From Adlercreutzia sp910585575 (lineage in GTDB: Bacteria; Actinomycetota; Coriobacteriia; Coriobacteriales; Eggerthellaceae): DNA of 64,000 nucleotides. This document shows positions 15,936 to 26,456 of the stretch, in pieces (within the stretch, counting starts at the first letter, position 1; every line of letters begins with the position of its first letter). The position numbers and the translations under genes are program-made. The DNA lies in NCBI RefSeq assembly GCF_951801035.1, contig NZ_CATOKT010000005.1. The stretch is one strand, 5' to 3'. The notes below the pieces were generated by a model. The model made no database searches and was not told where the DNA came from. It saw nothing but the letters and a program-made list of their open reading frames with translations.

Positions 15936-16080
15936 TGCCAAGTTCCAGGATTCGCTGGTTTGGTACCGTGCTTTTTCGCAGTGAGAAATTCTGAACTGGG
16001 GTTTTGCAGGCGCTCGGTACCAAAACGTGCAGTTTTGTCGCGCGTGAGGGTACCAAACAGGCGCATCTCGGAACCTGGCA
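15936..16080. repeat. 145-bp element with 32-bp inverted ends and three GGTACC sites
   Basis: The end arms 15936-15967 and 16049-16080 are inverted repeats matching at 26 of 32 positions, both ending inward in TTTGGTACC. A third GGTACC lies at 16016-16021 and runs into a perfect hairpin, CAAAAC-GTGCA-GTTTTG, at 16021-16037. It fills the space between the plus-strand flavodoxin-like gene and the end of lepA. The architecture resembles a REP/BIME or MITE-like element. It has no coding capacity. Confidence 0.7.
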
Positions 16081-16101
16081 GCGGCGAGGCCCGCCCCTCT
16101 C

Positions 16102-17907
<1,806 letters not shown>

Positions 17908-18234
17908 AGGTTCCCTCTCATATATGTACGTCTCGCGAAGAATTATCCGCCTTGGGGAAATTTCTTCGACTTCCTGCAGTCAGTCTTTGGTATTCTATCG
18001 CATTGTGTATCCAGCGATACGTACGCGCGGTGATTCCACCGCCAAATCTGCAGACGTGGCTGCGCTTTAGATCACGCTCGCTGGCAAGGGCCCTCGGAAC
18101 AACGTTCCGGCCCGAGGACGGACAAATCCCGCCGCTCCTCGTTCGCACGATATGCCTTGGCGGCTCGCCGCTGCGCGTTCGTGTCGTTGGATACCAAAGG
18201 GATACCAGCAACGAACGAAGAAAGGCACTATTTC
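17908..18234. other. 327-base divergent gap between lepA and rpsT
   Basis: No gene is supported here. It must hold the promoters of both lepA and rpsT. A hairpin can form around 18097-18111 (CGGAAC-AAC-GTTCCG). I could not assign -35/-10 pairs with confidence; TGGTATTCT at about 17988-17996 resembles an extended -10 for rpsT. Confidence 0.4.
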
Positions 18235-18771
18235 ATGGCTAACATCAAGTCCCAGAAGAAGCGCATCATCACCAACGAGAAGGCTCGTATGCGCAATCGC
18301 GCCGTTAAGGCCGAGCTGAAGACCGCCATCCGCCACGTGAAGGACGCCGTGGCCGCCGAGGACGGCAAAGCTGCCTACGCCTTCGCCTGCGAGGCCTGCC
18401 GCCTCATGGACAAGGCCGTTTCCAAGGGCGTTATCCACAAGAACCAGGCTGCTAACCGCAAGAGCGGCATCATGCACCTGGCCAACACCGTGGTGACCCC
18501 GGCTGACATCGAGGCCTACGAGAAGATGACCCCCAAGGCTCCCAAGACCGGCTCCAAGAAGGCTGAGGCCCGTGCCGCCCGCAAGGCCGCCATGGCCCAG
18601 GCTTCCGAGGAGAAGGCCAAGCGTCGCGAGAAGCAGCTGAAGGAAGAGAAGAAGGCTGCCGAGCGCAAGGCCAAGGAGGCCGAGGAAGCTGCCAAGGCCG
18701 AGGCCGAGGCTGCTGCCGCTGAGGCCGCCGAGGCTGAAGAGGCCCCTGCTGAGGAAGCCGCTGCCGAGTAG
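18235..18771 (+). CDS. rpsT: 30S ribosomal protein S20 with long Ala/Glu/Lys tail
   Basis: Primary 16S-binding protein of the small subunit. Residues 1-85 are a normal S20 (MANIKSQKKRIITNEKARMR start, AANRKSGIMHLAN near residue 76). The protein then continues for about 93 residues, giving 178 against a usual 86-90. The extension is almost only Ala, Glu and Lys with heptad spacing and is probably a long solvent-exposed helix. The start is ATG 18235 with GAAAGG upstream. It is monocistronic, with a perfect terminator 25 bases downstream. It is on the opposite strand to holA and lepA, as in other actinobacteria. Confidence 0.93.
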   Translation: MANIKSQKKRIITNEKARMRNRAVKAELKTAIRHVKDAVAAEDGKAAYAFACEACRLMDKAVSKGVIHKNQAANRKSGIMHLANTVVTPADIEAYEKMTPKAPKTGSKKAEARAARKAAMAQASEEKAKRREKQLKEEKKAAERKAKEAEEAAKAEAEAAAAEAAEAEEAPAEEAAAE

Positions 18772-18796
18772 GTTGCCCCTTCATACGCTTTGCAAA

Positions 18797-18822
18797 ACGC
18801 CGCCTGATCAGGCGGCGTTTTT
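18797..18822 (+). terminator. Rho-independent terminator of rpsT
   Basis: A perfect 22-base palindrome (ACGCCGCCTGA and its complement) at 18797-18818 is followed by a run of five T. It lies 25 bases after the rpsT stop. Confidence 0.9.
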
Positions 18823-18918
18823 GTTGGCAACGAGCTGTTGTCTTTCGTGTCGAGTGCCGGGGATACCGTGTCTTCTCACGTAAAATGAGAATGTCGCAAA
18901 CCAAGGAGATCAACGATC

Positions 18919-20022
18919 ATGGCTATCAGCAAAGAAATTGAGCACGTGCTGGCCATCGCGCCCAGCATTCCCGACACGCCCTTCGGAAAGCCCGTGTTTC
19001 TGCTTCCCAACTTGTACCTCGTGCGCGTGCCGCTTCCCTACAACCCCCTCCATGCCATCAACTCGTACTTCTTGCTCGACGACGATGGCACCACCACCAT
19101 TATCGATGTGGGCTTCAATCATCCCGACAGCGAAAAGGCCCTCGATGACGCCCTGCGCGTCCTGGGCCGCTCGTGGGACCAGGTTCAGATCGTGCTCACC
19201 CACAGCCATCCCGACCATACGGGAAACCTCGATCGCATTTGGCGCCCGGGCATGCCGGTGTATGCCAATACGCACTCGTTCCAAGAGGTGAAGAACCTCA
19301 TGGCCATGGAGGAGAACGTCTACGGTCCCTTGCTTCTGCAGGCCGCCACCTTGGAGCAGCAAAGCGAGATGGTGTTCAAGGACGGAAAGCCGAAGCTGCA
19401 CGTGTCAGCCGAGTTGCTGCCTTTGGAAACCTATCCGGTGATGACCTATCTGAGCGAGGGCGATACGTTCGAGGCCGGCGGCTATACCTTCGAGGTCATC
19501 GAGACGCCCGGCCATGACGCCTGGCACATTTGCCTCTACGAGGCCAAGCACCGCTTCATGATTGTGGGCGACCACGTCCTTGAGCGCATTACCCCTTCGG
19601 TGAGCAGCTGGTTTCCTGCCTACAACGCCTTGGAGGAGTTCCTCGACAGCTTGGCGAAGGTGGGAGAATACGAGGCTGACTTGGTGCTGCCCGCCCATGG
19701 CAAGCCCTTTACCGGCCTGCGGGAGCGAGTCGACTTCCTTATCGATCATCACCACGCCCGCTTGGAGGAGATCTACGATTTAGTGGCCGCGGGCCATGAC
19801 GACATCGTGTCCATCTCCCAGCATGCCACCTGGCGCTACCCCGATTGGCAGTCGTGGCCGCTCGATCAGAAGTACTTCTCTATGGGCGAGACGTTGGCGC
19901 ATCTTATCTACTTGGTGCGCCAGGGGCGCATTCTTCAGGGCATCTGCGGGTACGAATACTATTTCCGCATGCCCTACGATCGAACGAAGCTGGCCCTGGC
20001 GCCCCTTCCTAAGGACGCTTAA
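18919..20022 (+). CDS. MBL-fold metallo-hydrolase
   Basis: A 367-residue metallo-beta-lactamase-fold hydrolase with two metal sites: the HSHPDHTG motif near residue 95, GHDAWHI near residue 198, the metal-bridging Asp in IVGDHVLE and the C-terminal His in LPAHGKPF. A C-terminal helical region of about 110 residues contains a winged-helix-like segment, as in the LACTB2/RNase-Z-like hydrolase branch. ATG 18919 has AAGGAGA about 10 bases upstream. Its 3' end overlaps the convergent holA by 14 bases. The substrate is unknown; thioester or lactone hydrolysis is possible. Confidence 0.85.
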   Translation: MAISKEIEHVLAIAPSIPDTPFGKPVFLLPNLYLVRVPLPYNPLHAINSYFLLDDDGTTTIIDVGFNHPDSEKALDDALRVLGRSWDQVQIVLTHSHPDHTGNLDRIWRPGMPVYANTHSFQEVKNLMAMEENVYGPLLLQAATLEQQSEMVFKDGKPKLHVSAELLPLETYPVMTYLSEGDTFEAGGYTFEVIETPGHDAWHICLYEAKHRFMIVGDHVLERITPSVSSWFPAYNALEEFLDSLAKVGEYEADLVLPAHGKPFTGLRERVDFLIDHHHARLEEIYDLVAAGHDDIVSISQHATWRYPDWQSWPLDQKYFSMGETLAHLIYLVRQGRILQGICGYEYYFRMPYDRTKLALAPLPKDA

Positions 20023-20983
20023 GGGTTTCCACCACCCAGGCGCGGAAGGTTTCGTCATCGTCGGCGCCGCTTTTGATGGCCTGCTCCGCATCGCGGGCCA
20101 TGGCCAAGGCGTGCCGTAGCTCGGCGGCCGTGAAGCGCCGAGCCTGGGCGCGGTGGTTCTTCACGCGCCAATCAGGCAGTCCGAGCGTTTTGGCCAACAT
20201 GCCGCCCTCGCCGCGGGCATTCAGGGACTGGGCGCACATAAGCTCGCGAATGCGCCCGGTGCACAGGGCGATAAGCTGCAAAGGCGACGCAGAGTCCATC
20301 ATGGACAGCAGGGTAAGGCAGCGCGCCAGGTTTCGGTCGGCGTAGGCATCGGTGAAGTTCCAGGGCTTGACCTCGGAGGTGCGTGCCACCAGAGCGCGAA
20401 CCTCGCGATCGGTGACGGCGTCGGCGCCCTGGTGGGACAGGGCGATTTTCTGCAATTCGCTGTCGAGATGCACCGTATCCTCGCCGACAAGCTCGACGAG
20501 GGCCGCCGCTGCTCCCTCGGTCATGACGATGCCGTGGGAGGTGGCCATGGCGCGCACCTGCTTGGGCAGCTCCCAGCTTTTCGGGGGCGCACAGCTGATA
20601 ACCGCCTTTGCGCCGAGAGCCGCGACGGCCTTGTAGAGCCGCGTGCTTTTCGCAAGCTTCTCGGCCTCAAGGGCGAGCACCGTCGTGGCGTTGGGGGCTT
20701 TTAGGTATTCAACGAGCGGCTCGGAGTCGGCTTTCTTGAGTTTCTCGGCGTTGCGCACGTACACCAGACGATAGGGGCTGGCGAAGGGCACCGTGTTGCA
20801 GGCCGAGACGATCTCTTCGCCCGTAGCCACTTCCCCATCGAAGTCGTCGGAGTTGAAGGCGATGTCGCCGAGCTTCTCGAGGCGCGCCCGCAGGCGTTTG
20901 ATAACCGTCTCGCGCTTGAGGGCGTCCTCGCCCACTACCAGGTAGGCGCCAAGGAATTCCGGGGATGTCTTCGTATCACTCAT
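20009..20983 (-). CDS. holA: DNA polymerase III subunit delta
   Basis: Clamp-loader subunit that opens the beta sliding clamp. The 324-residue protein has the HolA fold: an AYLVVGEDALKRE start, the VPFASPYRLVYVRNAEKL region and a C-terminal helical collar with RNLARCLTLLSMM. Similarity to holA of other bacteria is low in motif terms but position is decisive: it directly follows comEC, as in other actinobacteria. ATG 20983 is 5 bases past the comEC stop, without a clear ribosome binding site. A TACAAT hexamer ends 7 bases before it, suggesting leaderless transcription in addition to read-through. Confidence 0.9.
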   Translation of the reverse strand: MSDTKTSPEFLGAYLVVGEDALKRETVIKRLRARLEKLGDIAFNSDDFDGEVATGEEIVSACNTVPFASPYRLVYVRNAEKLKKADSEPLVEYLKAPNATTVLALEAEKLAKSTRLYKAVAALGAKAVISCAPPKSWELPKQVRAMATSHGIVMTEGAAAALVELVGEDTVHLDSELQKIALSHQGADAVTDREVRALVARTSEVKPWNFTDAYADRNLARCLTLLSMMDSASPLQLIALCTGRIRELMCAQSLNARGEGGMLAKTLGLPDWRVKNHRAQARRFTAAELRHALAMARDAEQAIKSGADDDETFRAWVVETLKRP

Positions 20984-20987
20984 GGGG

Positions 20988-23381
20988 CTATTGTACTTGA
21001 TCGGCCTTGGTTTCGTGCTGGGTGCGCACCATAATCTTCTGGGCGGTGAAGCTAAGCGTTGCGTCACCCTGCTGGTCGGTGCGCAGAACCGTGGTTCCCT
21101 GCTCTTGAAGCGCCTCGAGACATTCGGCCGTGGGATGTCCGTAGCGATTGCCTTCTCCAGCGCTGATCAGGGCTATAGTGGGGTTCAGCGCTTCGGCTGC
21201 TCCGTGGTCGAGGCTGACGCGCGAGCCATGATGGCCCACTTTGAGCACGTCGATGGTGGGAACAGGGAGGGCTTGCATCATGGCGGCTATCTCCTCCCCT
21301 TCGGCATCGCCGCAGAACAAGGCTGTCCAAGTCGGCTTCTCGTCGTTGTTGTCGCGATAGGTGACGTAAAACGACAAGCTGTCGCCGTTGCCGCCCTCAT
21401 CGGAAAAGCGCTGGGGCCAAAGCGCGGTGAGGGTGAAGCGCCCGCAGGAGACGCTACCGCCGACGGCGAGACCGGTTACCGTAAGGGGCGCTCCGACCGA
21501 CGACGAGGTCGCCGAGCGCATCAGGGCAACGCAGGAGGCGCACGGACACGTGACGGCGTCGCGCGCTACCAGCAAGCGAGAGACCCCTGTTACGCCGCGC
21601 AGGGTGTCGAGAGCCCCGCAATGATCATCGTCGTGGTGGCTGATGGCCACGGCGTCCAAAGCAAAGACGCGGTGACGGCCCAGAGCCTCTTTGAGGAGAC
21701 GCTCTTGGTTGCCGGTATCGATAAGGAGCGCTTGGCCTTGGCTGCGCACGAGAAACGCATCCCCTTGACCTACATCGAACATAACGATCTCATCCCGTTC
21801 GAGAAGGGGTGCCGCGGCTACCAGTACGATAAGCACAGCGCAGGCTGCTCCCCCCAAGCGCACGGTTGCACGCGGTGTGAGCGAAGGCCACCAGGCCCAG
21901 AGAAGCACTGCCGCTAGGGCCGAGAGCGCAACCAGCGGTGTTGGATCGGCATCGATGGGAATGCAGCCGAAGGGAATTGCCTTGATCAGGCCAACGGCGC
22001 TTGAGAGCGGCTGGCATGCTAGCGAGGCCGCTCCTATGAACAACGACGCGGCAGCCGGAAAGAGGAGCGCTGCCGCGGTGCCGGCGAACCCCGCCACGCA
22101 GGCCAGCGTGAACAAGGGAGTGGCCACCACGTTGGCCAACGGGGCCACAAGAGGAAGTTGCGCAAACAGCGCGGCGCTATAAGGCTGGACCAGCAGGGCC
22201 GAGGAGGCCGTAAGAGCCAAAGGATCGCGCACAAAAGCGGTAAGCACTCTCCCCTTTCCCGGGATCGCCTGCCGAAACAGGCGCGAGAACAGCAAGATGC
22301 CCAGGGTGGAGCCTGCCGAAAGGAAGAAGGAGGCTGACAGGGCCGAAGGAACATCGATGGCGACAAAAACAACGAGGCAGAGTCCAAGACCATTAAGCGC
22401 CGACGCCCGTCGTTTTCCCGCAAAGGAGAAGAGCGCCGTGGCCGTCATGAGAGCGGCTCGGATGGCCGACACGGGCAAGCCGGTGAACACCACATAAGCG
22501 AGCAGAAAGAGCCCCAGGATCAGGGAGGAAGTCCGTCGGCTGAGGCGGGTCAGCCGAAGGAGCCCCAGCACGAAGGCGGAGACAACTGAGAGATGTGCTC
22601 CGGAAACCGCGACGAGATGGGCAAGCCCGGTAAGCTGGTAGGCCTGGTACTCCCCTGCTTCTTCCAAAGGCCGTCGGTAGCCGCACACGAGCGCTTCAAG
22701 GAGCGGCGCCTGGTCTCCCCCCGAGCCTTCAAGGACTTCAAGGGCATGGGATCGAAGGGTCAGAAGCGGCAGCGATCCGAGCACCTCCTCTTCTCTGTGC
22801 TTGCCGTCTATAGTGCCGACCAATCCCCTTTCCCAGGCAAAAGACTGCGCTTTCGCTGAAAACGTCTCAAGGGCCCCCGATACCTTGAGACGCGAGCCCC
22901 GCAAAAGCCCTGCATCCTCGGCAGCGAGACAGACGCGGGCTCGAGCAGTCTTGCCGTCGTCGCTGACCAACTGCCCCGTGGCTTGGGCACCGAAATCCGT
23001 GAGACGTGCGTCCTCGGTCAACTCGATGGTCCAAGGACGCGCGGCGCCGATAAGGGTTTCTTGTTGGTGATGAAGCAGGGCCGCGCTTGTCGCTGCTGCC
23101 ATAAGACCTGACGCAAGCCCAAAAACGACGAGGTGCGCAAGGGCGATTCGTCGATGGGCAACCCCGTGGACAAGGAAGGGAGCGACAGTAAGAGCGCCTG
23201 CGGCCGCTGCTCCGAGACACACCCGGATGGAAGCATCTTGAAGCAGCGGATACGCAAGAGCCGCAGCGATCCACAGGCTGAGGCCGACGATGAGCAGCGG
23301 CGGAAGAGCGGGACGGGTGGCTTCTTCCTCGGTGTCGGCCTTTACGGGTTTCGTTGCGCCGCTAGAGGCAGATTGCGTCAC
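20988..23381 (-). CDS. comEC: ComEC/Rec2 DNA-uptake channel
   Basis: Polytopic membrane protein that forms the DNA translocation channel in competence. The product is about 797 residues from GTG 23381 (GAGG 6 bases upstream, overlapping the end of comEA by 20 bases). It has N-terminal membrane helices, a DUF4131-like soluble region and the competence domain (HLVAVSGAHLSVVS). A C-terminal metallo-beta-lactamase-like domain carries the SHHDDDHCGALD motif. A longer frame upstream reads comEA out of frame and is rejected. Together with comEA it supplies the inner part of a DNA-uptake machine. No pilus genes are in this window. Confidence 0.93.
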   Translation of the reverse strand: MTQSASSGATKPVKADTEEEATRPALPPLLIVGLSLWIAAALAYPLLQDASIRVCLGAAAAGALTVAPFLVHGVAHRRIALAHLVVFGLASGLMAAATSAALLHHQQETLIGAARPWTIELTEDARLTDFGAQATGQLVSDDGKTARARVCLAAEDAGLLRGSRLKVSGALETFSAKAQSFAWERGLVGTIDGKHREEEVLGSLPLLTLRSHALEVLEGSGGDQAPLLEALVCGYRRPLEEAGEYQAYQLTGLAHLVAVSGAHLSVVSAFVLGLLRLTRLSRRTSSLILGLFLLAYVVFTGLPVSAIRAALMTATALFSFAGKRRASALNGLGLCLVVFVAIDVPSALSASFFLSAGSTLGILLFSRLFRQAIPGKGRVLTAFVRDPLALTASSALLVQPYSAALFAQLPLVAPLANVVATPLFTLACVAGFAGTAAALLFPAAASLFIGAASLACQPLSSAVGLIKAIPFGCIPIDADPTPLVALSALAAVLLWAWWPSLTPRATVRLGGAACAVLIVLVAAAPLLERDEIVMFDVGQGDAFLVRSQGQALLIDTGNQERLLKEALGRHRVFALDAVAISHHDDDHCGALDTLRGVTGVSRLLVARDAVTCPCASCVALMRSATSSSVGAPLTVTGLAVGGSVSCGRFTLTALWPQRFSDEGGNGDSLSFYVTYRDNNDEKPTWTALFCGDAEGEEIAAMMQALPVPTIDVLKVGHHGSRVSLDHGAAEALNPTIALISAGEGNRYGHPTAECLEALQEQGTTVLRTDQQGDATLSFTAQKIMVRTQHETKADQVQ
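20990..20995 (-). promoter_or_regulatory. Putative -10 element for a leaderless holA transcript
   Basis: On the minus strand TACAAT lies 7 bases before the holA ATG, in the same arrangement as in front of phoH (TACAATAGC, two or three bases, then CCATG). No good -35 is visible, so confidence is low. Confidence 0.3.
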
Positions 23382-24183
23382 GAAGCGCCTCGAATTTCTT
23401 GTCGCCGATGCCCGAGACGCGCTTAAGGTCCTCGAGGGAAGCAAAGGGCCCGTTGGCCTCGCGATCCGCGACGATCTTTGCCGCCGTTGCCTCACCGATC
23501 CCTGAAAGTGTGACCAGCTCCTCGACGCCAGCCTCGTTGATATTGACGAGATTGTTTCCAGTTGAGGCGCTTCCAGATGAGTGGATCTTTCCTATGGAGG
23601 CAGCCCCGGCACCATCCGAGGCGCCAGCCCCGTCATGGGAACCGGAAGAGGAGCTTGGAGTCGAGTCGGTGGATGGGATGAGCACCTGCTGGCCGTCCTC
23701 GAGGCCCTGAGCAAGATTGACCGAGGCGGTGAGGGCTTTCTTGGTGAGGCCACCAGCTGCTTCCACCGCATCGATGACGCGAGCGCCGGCGTCGAGATAG
23801 TACACGCCCGGGTTCTTGACGGCTCCGTCTACGTGGACGCAGAGTCGAGCTGCCTGGGGAAGAATGGCATCGGCGGGAGCTGAGTCCCCGCCATCGGCCG
23901 CAGGCATAGCTGCAGCTGAGGATGCGTCTTGCTCTCCGTTGGCAACCGAAGAAGTAGTTTCGCCCGAAGAGGTTGTTTCAACTTCCAATGGGCCCGCGTC
24001 GGCTGCCTTCTCGGCCGCTGCCGTCACCTCAAAAACGGGCTCAGAGAACAAGGGGCCCACGGTGAACGCTCCGAGGATGATTATCGCAATAAAGCAGAGG
24101 GCGATACCGAGAGCGGCTGGGCGAGAAAGGGTGGAAAGGTGAAGACGCGACAAGAGGCTTTGGGACTGGGTTTGAAAATCCAT
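23362..24183 (-). CDS. comEA: Competence protein ComEA
   Basis: Membrane-anchored DNA receptor for transformation. The 273-residue protein has one membrane helix at about residues 22-46, a low-complexity Ser/Ala/Glu linker and an SLBB domain (LCVHVDGAVKNPGVYYLD). A second Ser/Gly linker leads to two C-terminal helix-hairpin-helix motifs (LVTLSGIGEATAAKI and LKRVSGIGDKKFEAL). ATG 24183 has AAGGAG 7 bases upstream. It overlaps comEC, so they are co-translated. Confidence 0.95.
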   Translation of the reverse strand: MDFQTQSQSLLSRLHLSTLSRPAALGIALCFIAIIILGAFTVGPLFSEPVFEVTAAAEKAADAGPLEVETTSSGETTSSVANGEQDASSAAAMPAADGGDSAPADAILPQAARLCVHVDGAVKNPGVYYLDAGARVIDAVEAAGGLTKKALTASVNLAQGLEDGQQVLIPSTDSTPSSSSGSHDGAGASDGAGAASIGKIHSSGSASTGNNLVNINEAGVEELVTLSGIGEATAAKIVADREANGPFASLEDLKRVSGIGDKKFEALRDAICL

Positions 24184-24282
24184 GGGCTGCTCCTTCGTTT
24201 AGGGGAAGCAGCGTCTTAGCAGCGCGGAGTCGTCAAGGTGTCGCTCCTCATTCGCTCAGGAGTCGCAGGAAGGCGTAGGCGC

Positions 24283-24311
24283 AAAAAATGCCCGCCAAAG
24301 ACGGCGGGCAT
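24283..24311 (-). terminator. Rho-independent terminator after thiI
   Basis: On the minus strand ATGCCCGCC and GGCGGGCAT (24288-24296 and 24303-24311) form a 9-bp stem with a 6-base loop followed by six T. It lies 39 bases past the thiI stop and insulates comEA. Confidence 0.88.
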
Positions 24312-24349
24312 AATCGTGGCTCGGGTAAAGCGCAAAGATTCGCGTAAGG

Positions 24350-25591
24350 CTAGGCCCGGTCGCGCGCTTCGCCAGCGATGCGGCGCGATTTGGGAGGACG
24401 GTAGGACGGGCAGGCGTAGTCGTGCACTTCGGCGGCGTCGGCCAGCTCTTGCACCCATTGCTCCAGCGGGAATGGCGCCTCGGCGGCCTCCACATCGGCC
24501 AGCTTCGCATGGGTTTCCGGATTGCGCGGCATAAAGAGCGTGCAGCAATCGGGAGCGTCCTGGGACGAGATGTCGAAGGTGCCCAGTTGCTGTGCCTGAT
24601 CGATGATCTCCAGCTTGTCAGAGCCGATAAGGGGACGCAGGACGGGCAAGTCGACAACGGCGTTGGTGGCCTTGATGTTGTCGAGCGTCTGCGAGGCCAC
24701 CTGGCCCAGGCTCTCGCCTGTTACCAGAGCGCCTGCGTGCTCGCGACGGGCCAGCTCTTCCGCAACGCGGAACATGAGGCGCCGGTAAAGGATGACGCGC
24801 AGGGCCGGCGGTGCCGAGACCGAGATTTCCCGCTGGTAATCGCCGAAAGGCACCACGTAGACGCGCGCAATGCAGCCCGTGCGCTGAAGCACCTGGGCGA
24901 TGTCGTCCACAAGGAACTCCGATGCGTCACTGGTTTGCGGGCGTCCCGAAAAGTGCACGCCAATGCATACGGCACCGCGGCGCGCCATGCGCCACAGGGC
25001 CACCGGCGAGTCGATGCCCGACGAGAGCAGACTCACAACCGTGCCCGAACTGCCCACGGGAAGACCGCCGATGCCGCGCTCGCTGCGGGCATAGACATAG
25101 GCGGCGTTCTGCACCACCTCGACGCCAACCGTGATGTCCTGGCCCTTCATCTGCACGCGCTTCTCGGGGAAGGCCTCGCACAAAATGCCGCCGATATCGC
25201 GGTTCATCTGCATGGAGTCGATAGGGAAATCAGTGTGGTTTCGGCGAGCCGACACCTTGAAGCTTTCGAAGGGGCCAGCCTCACCGAGTGAGCGCACGGC
25301 CGCCTCCCCCATAAGCTCCATATCGCGCTCGACCTTGAACCCGCAGGAAACGCGCGCCACGCCGGGCACGCCCAGAATGGCGTCGGTGCACTGATTGGCC
25401 ACGGCCAGGCTGGTGCCCTCCTTGAGGAAAACCAGAATACGGCCGGAAATGCGATGAATGGTCACAATCGGGTAATCACGAAGAAGCGCCTCCAAGTTCT
25501 TCTGAAGGCGCTTCTCGAATACGCTGCGGTTGCGTCCTTTCAAACCAATCTCGTGATAGTGCACGAGAATAATTCGCTGGAACTCTTCCAT
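24350..25591 (-). CDS. thiI: tRNA sulfurtransferase ThiI
   Basis: Adenylating sulphur-transfer enzyme that makes 4-thiouridine at position 8 of tRNA and may feed thiazole synthesis. The 413-residue protein has an NFLD/THUMP RNA-binding region (residues 1-170) and a PP-loop ATPase with SSGIDSPVALW near residue 190. It lacks the C-terminal rhodanese domain of the enterobacterial form, as is usual in Gram-positives. ATG 25591 overlaps the rpoZ stop (TAATG), so translation is coupled. An upstream in-frame extension is rpoZ sequence out of frame. It ends the mIHF-gmk-rpoZ-thiI unit. Confidence 0.93.
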   Translation of the reverse strand: MEEFQRIILVHYHEIGLKGRNRSVFEKRLQKNLEALLRDYPIVTIHRISGRILVFLKEGTSLAVANQCTDAILGVPGVARVSCGFKVERDMELMGEAAVRSLGEAGPFESFKVSARRNHTDFPIDSMQMNRDIGGILCEAFPEKRVQMKGQDITVGVEVVQNAAYVYARSERGIGGLPVGSSGTVVSLLSSGIDSPVALWRMARRGAVCIGVHFSGRPQTSDASEFLVDDIAQVLQRTGCIARVYVVPFGDYQREISVSAPPALRVILYRRLMFRVAEELARREHAGALVTGESLGQVASQTLDNIKATNAVVDLPVLRPLIGSDKLEIIDQAQQLGTFDISSQDAPDCCTLFMPRNPETHAKLADVEAAEAPFPLEQWVQELADAAEVHDYACPSYRPPKSRRIAGEARDRA

Positions 25592-25851
25592 TAGTGGTTT
25601 TTGGCGTCGATGGACTCGGGATCGTAGGAAACCTCGCCGCGGGCGATTTCGTTGAACGCCATGGACAGCGGCTTCGTATCGGCGGCGCGGGCGATCTCCA
25701 CGGCCGTTTGCAGTTGGATAGCGCGATCGCGCTGGCCGCGCATCATGTCGTTGATGTCGTGGGCGCGCTTGGAGGCCAGAGCGCACAGCAGGAAGCGGTC
25801 GTTATCGGTTTCGTCCAGCAAGACGTCGATCTTCGGTTCGATAATGCTCAT
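25591..25851 (-). CDS. rpoZ: RNA polymerase subunit omega
   Basis: Small subunit that assists assembly of RNA polymerase around beta'. The 86-residue product has the family core LLDETDNDRFLLCALASKRA and the ARGEVSYD segment near the C-terminus. It lies 18 bases after gmk, the classic gmk-rpoZ pair, and is coupled to thiI by a TAATG overlap. Confidence 0.92.
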   Translation of the reverse strand: MSIIEPKIDVLLDETDNDRFLLCALASKRAHDINDMMRGQRDRAIQLQTAVEIARAADTKPLSMAFNEIARGEVSYDPESIDAKNH

Positions 25852-25869
25852 AGGTTGGCAGTCCTCTAA

Positions 25870-26433
25870 CTATTCTTCGGCGGTTTCATTCACGTAAGCA
25901 ACGAGCTGGCGAGTTGCCTCGTCAAGATCGTCATTTACCAGCCGAATATCATACTCCATTTTGTGGGAAAGTTCCACTACGGCTGTGTCCATGCGCTTTT
26001 GAACGGCCTCATCGGTTTCGGTGCCGCGGCCGCGCAACCGTCGTTCAAGCTCTTCAAGGGACGGCGGCTCGATGAAAACAAGGTGCGCTTCGGGCATCTT
26101 CTCCTTCACCTGAAGGGCGCCTTGCACTTCAATTTCGAGGATGACCTGCTTGCCCGCGGCCATTTCCCGTTCCACGGAAGCGCGCGGCGTGCCGTAGCAG
26201 TTATCCGAATATGTGGCCCATTCCAGGAAGCCGCCCTCGTCGGCCAGGGCGAGGAACTCCTCTTTCGACATGAAATAATAGCTAACGCCCTCTTCCTCTC
26301 CGGGACGAGGGCGTCGCGTGGTGGCAGAAACGGAAACCCAGGTGTCAGGCACCTCCTCCACCAAACGAGCAATGAGTGTTCCCTTGCCGGTTCCTGAAGG
26401 ACCGCTGATGACAAAAAGGTTTCCGGTTCTCAT
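25870..26433 (-). CDS. gmk: Guanylate kinase
   Basis: Phosphorylates GMP to GDP with ATP. The 187-residue enzyme has the P-loop GPSGTGKGTL at residues 9-18 and the GMP-binding TTRRPRPGE and YYFMSKEEF segments. The length matches the family. ATG 26433 follows AAAGGAT. It lies 23 bases after the integration host factor gene, as in other actinobacteria where mihF-gmk-rpoZ is conserved. Confidence 0.96.
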   Translation of the reverse strand: MRTGNLFVISGPSGTGKGTLIARLVEEVPDTWVSVSATTRRPRPGEEEGVSYYFMSKEEFLALADEGGFLEWATYSDNCYGTPRASVEREMAAGKQVILEIEVQGALQVKEKMPEAHLVFIEPPSLEELERRLRGRGTETDEAVQKRMDTAVVELSHKMEYDIRLVNDDLDEATRQLVAYVNETAEE

Positions 26434-26456
26434 GTAATCCTTTGCTTGGTTGAATG

